From an uncultured Acetatifactor sp. (GTDB lineage Bacteria; Bacillota; Clostridia; Lachnospirales; Lachnospiraceae): DNA of 32,738 nt. A model generated the notes under the pieces. That model was not told where the DNA came from. It ran no database searches and saw only the letters and a program-made list of their open reading frames with translations. Both the position numbers and the translations under genes were made by a program. How positions within the stretch are numbered: position 1 is the stretch's first letter; the number at the start of each line of letters is the position of its first letter. Below are positions 31,202-32,738 of the stretch, piece by piece. The stretch spans positions 1 through 32,738 of the forward strand of contig CANQWM010000035.1 of the NCBI GenBank assembly GCA_947627535.1. Reading direction: 5' to 3'.

Positions 31202-31469
31202 CACTTTCAAACAACATCAGCCGGGTAATTGACATTCTCTGTGGTGTATGCTATATTATTATCGAAGCTGATGAATGTGTTCTCCTCGGGGAAATCGACC
31301 CCTATGGAAAGAAGCATTTAATCAGCTTTTTATATCTGCAGCAATTAAAATCCTCAACTGCGTCAATATCCCTGTTATTCGTATTTTAATATCTGTTACT
31401 AGTATATAAAATTTACTAATCGCACCTACTTACAGTTATCGATCACCACATCAAATTTTTATGTGTCTT

Positions 31470-32288
31470 TTATGGCTCCGCCGCATCTGAGAACTCCGTC
31501 AACAGGAACGCCAGCGGAACAGCGGCCCATTCCCCGTCCTCACTGTACCCGGAGAGGATCCCCAAAAGATGCCCGCTGCGGTCAAAGATCCCGCCGCCCG
31601 ACATGCCCTTCTTTCCCGGCGCCCTGGCCCAGACCATGTACTGGTCGTAATCTTCCATATAGATCCAGGGATCCAGCACCTCACCTTCATAAGCGCCGCA
31701 GGCCGCTTCCTCAAAGCCGCCCATCACGATGCAGCCGTCGCCGGCCTGTATTTCGCCGGAAACGGTCCGATCCACATTGACGGCCAGATAACTGTTCCGG
31801 CTCTTTTCCGGGATCCGGGACAGAGGAATCCGGAGCACCGCAAGGTCGGCCGAACTTGAAACCGCGACGGAAACTTCTTCTGTCTCCCAGCCGTCCGAAA
31901 ACAGGACCTTTACCCCGTCCGCGGATTCCGACAGCACATGAGCCGCCGTTGCAACCAGCAGGAAATCTCCTTCCGTACCGCAGATCACGCCGCTTCCCGT
32001 CAGACCGCCCGCCGTCAGCTTCACCATCATTCCTCCGCAGGTTTCCTGGAGCATACACGCCAGATTTTCTTCCTCCGGATCCTCCCATTCCAGCAAAGGG
32101 GCAGCCGCGATAGACGGCGCCTTAGGTTCCTCCGCGCCTTCCTTTCCGGCGTCGGCGAAATCCTCCTGAGAATTCTCCCCCGAAGAAACCGGCCGCTCCC
32201 CGCATCCGGCACACAGGCACAGCAGAAAAAGCGGCAGGCCCAGCAACAGCCCCGGCGTGCATTTTCCTTTCTTCTTTTCCGTTCTCAA
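31470..32288 (-). CDS. Trypsin-like serine protease lipoprotein
   Basis: The 272-residue protein has a signal peptide and lipobox LCAGC (lipidated Cys29), a low-complexity acidic linker, then a chymotrypsin-fold protease domain: His117 in ATAAHVL, Asp148 in SSSADLAVLRI and Ser230 in GKKGMSGGGIFD. No PDZ domain follows, unlike HtrA. The best start is TTG 32288, with GGGAGG 5 nt upstream; the TTG at 32318 lacks a ribosome site. The family includes regulated surface proteases; the substrate is unknown. It lies just downstream of the rnpB terminator. Confidence 0.85.
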   Translation of the reverse strand: MRTEKKKGKCTPGLLLGLPLFLLCLCAGCGERPVSSGENSQEDFADAGKEGAEEPKAPSIAAAPLLEWEDPEEENLACMLQETCGGMMVKLTAGGLTGSGVICGTEGDFLLVATAAHVLSESADGVKVLFSDGWETEEVSVAVSSSADLAVLRIPLSRIPEKSRNSYLAVNVDRTVSGEIQAGDGCIVMGGFEEAACGAYEGEVLDPWIYMEDYDQYMVWARAPGKKGMSGGGIFDRSGHLLGILSGYSEDGEWAAVPLAFLLTEFSDAAEP

Positions 32289-32371
32289 GATCGCCTCCCG
32301 CCGGACAGTTCTTTGCAAAGCAGCCGGAGAGCCGAAAAGCCAAACTCTCCGTCAGAAATTTTTATTCACAA

Positions 32372-32408
32372 CAAAACCCGACAGATATGACCTTTGCCAT
32401 ATCTGTCG
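32372..32408 (-). terminator. Rho-independent terminator of rnpB
   Basis: On the minus strand CGACAGATATG and CATATCTGTCG pair with a short loop (32408-32379), followed by GGTTTTGTTG. Confidence 0.85.
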
Positions 32409-32424
32409 AATTTTAAATCTGTAA

Positions 32425-32738
32425 GCAAAACGATAAGCCGGGTTATGTCATTGAGTGATCATCTATCTTGCACGGCTGTTGCCAGCCGCGTCCTGCGACC
32501 TACCTGAAAGCAGGCCGGGCAAGCCTGTCGCTTTCTTTTTGGTCTTGCTTCGGATGGGGTTTACATGGCTCCGCCCGTTGCCGGACGGACGGTAGTCTCT
32601 TACACTGCCTTTCCACCCTTACCGGGATCTGCGCGAAGCGCAAATCCCGGCGGTATCTTTCTGTTGCACTGGCCTTGGAGTCACCTCCACCGGACGTTAT
32701 CCGGCATCCTGCCCTGTGAAGCCCGGACTTTCCTCACC
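32425..32738 (-). ncRNA. rnpB: RNase P RNA, class A, 5' end cut by window edge
   Basis: On the minus strand the window edge opens with GGTGAGGAAAGTCCGGGCTT, the conserved start region of bacterial P RNA. Further hallmarks are CAGTGCAACAGAAAGATACC, GGTAAGGGTG, AGAGACTACCGTCC, AAACCCCATCCGAAGCAAGA and the 3' end ATAACCCGGCTTATCG. About 314 nt are present, and only the outermost 5' bases of the P1 helix are missing. The 3' boundary is approximate. Confidence 0.95.

Larger units (their letters stand above)
31028..31378 (-). repeat. Partial tandem unit C of the antitoxin array
   Basis: The leader, the small ORF, the palindromic element and the conserved stretch are nearly identical to unit B; similarity stops at about 31378 where an antitoxin would be expected. 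It is therefore the truncated outer end of the array. The AT-rich 31379-31469 shows no gene. Confidence 0.85.

Noticed and set aside
29733..31389. Plus-strand ORFs in the array (29733-30146, 30530-30772, 31156-31389)
   Set aside because: They share the SNNIS-IDILC peptide only because the DNA is repeated. They lack a convincing ribosome site, and their 5' parts come from the palindromic element or the complement of the small ORFs. The minus strand has the well-placed RBS and antitoxin genes.

Overview
The window looks like a chromosomal segment from a fairly GC-rich Lachnospiraceae-type member of the Clostridia (Bacillota). Evidence: strong AGGAGG-type ribosome binding sites, a YkpA-type ABC-F protein, a PF06541 (CmpB-like) membrane protein pair, a pyrB-pyrI pair, a fused FolB-FolK protein, and a class A RNase P RNA. 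This is inferred from gene content; no 16S or marker search was possible.

Layout. 1-3.8 kb: a membrane-anchored glycerophosphodiester phosphodiesterase (-), then ABC-F ATPase and PHP phosphoesterase (+, coupled by a 1-nt overlap). 3.9-10.9 kb: a minus-strand operon pheA, DUF815 ATPase, ppx, ppk1, maf and a small acidic protein, read from a promoter that lies back to back with that of a DUF5050 protein (+). 12.0-14.5 kb: an SmtB-like metal sensor and a lipoprotein ApbE flavin transferase (-), divergent from a NusG-II protein and a Gx/HepS-I membrane protein (+). The trio resembles parts of flavin-based extracellular electron transfer loci. 14.5-18.6 kb: a folate operon folC-folE-HD hydrolase-folP-folBK (-). 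18.8-21.9 kb: a short PF06541 protein, a PH-domain protein (-), a nitroreductase, and pyrB-pyrI. 22.0-24.7 kb: an OmpR-type response regulator and its histidine kinase (-). 24.8-28.8 kb: a minus-strand run of two G3E (CobW/COG0523) GTPases, a YlmH-like S4 protein and a second PF06541 protein, closed by a terminator. 31.5-32.7 kb: a trypsin-like lipoprotein protease and the 3' part of rnpB (-).

The accessory part is 28.8-31.4 kb, visibly more AT-rich than both flanks. It holds a Fic/VbhA-like toxin-antitoxin pair preceded by a tandem array of a roughly 620-670 bp unit (two full copies and one partial). Each full unit ends in a 58-residue VbhA-like antitoxin with no toxin of its own. One of these (30824-31000) falls below usual ORF length cut-offs. 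The antitoxins share an almost identical inhibitory-helix half and have different C-terminal halves. Each antitoxin is preceded by a conserved micro-ORF, MSxADRxAAIxKR, and a degenerate small ORF, joined by fixed 2-nt gaps. Two units carry a 66-bp palindromic element flanked by a 7-bp direct repeat. This orphan antitoxin array is the best candidate here for an undescribed system.
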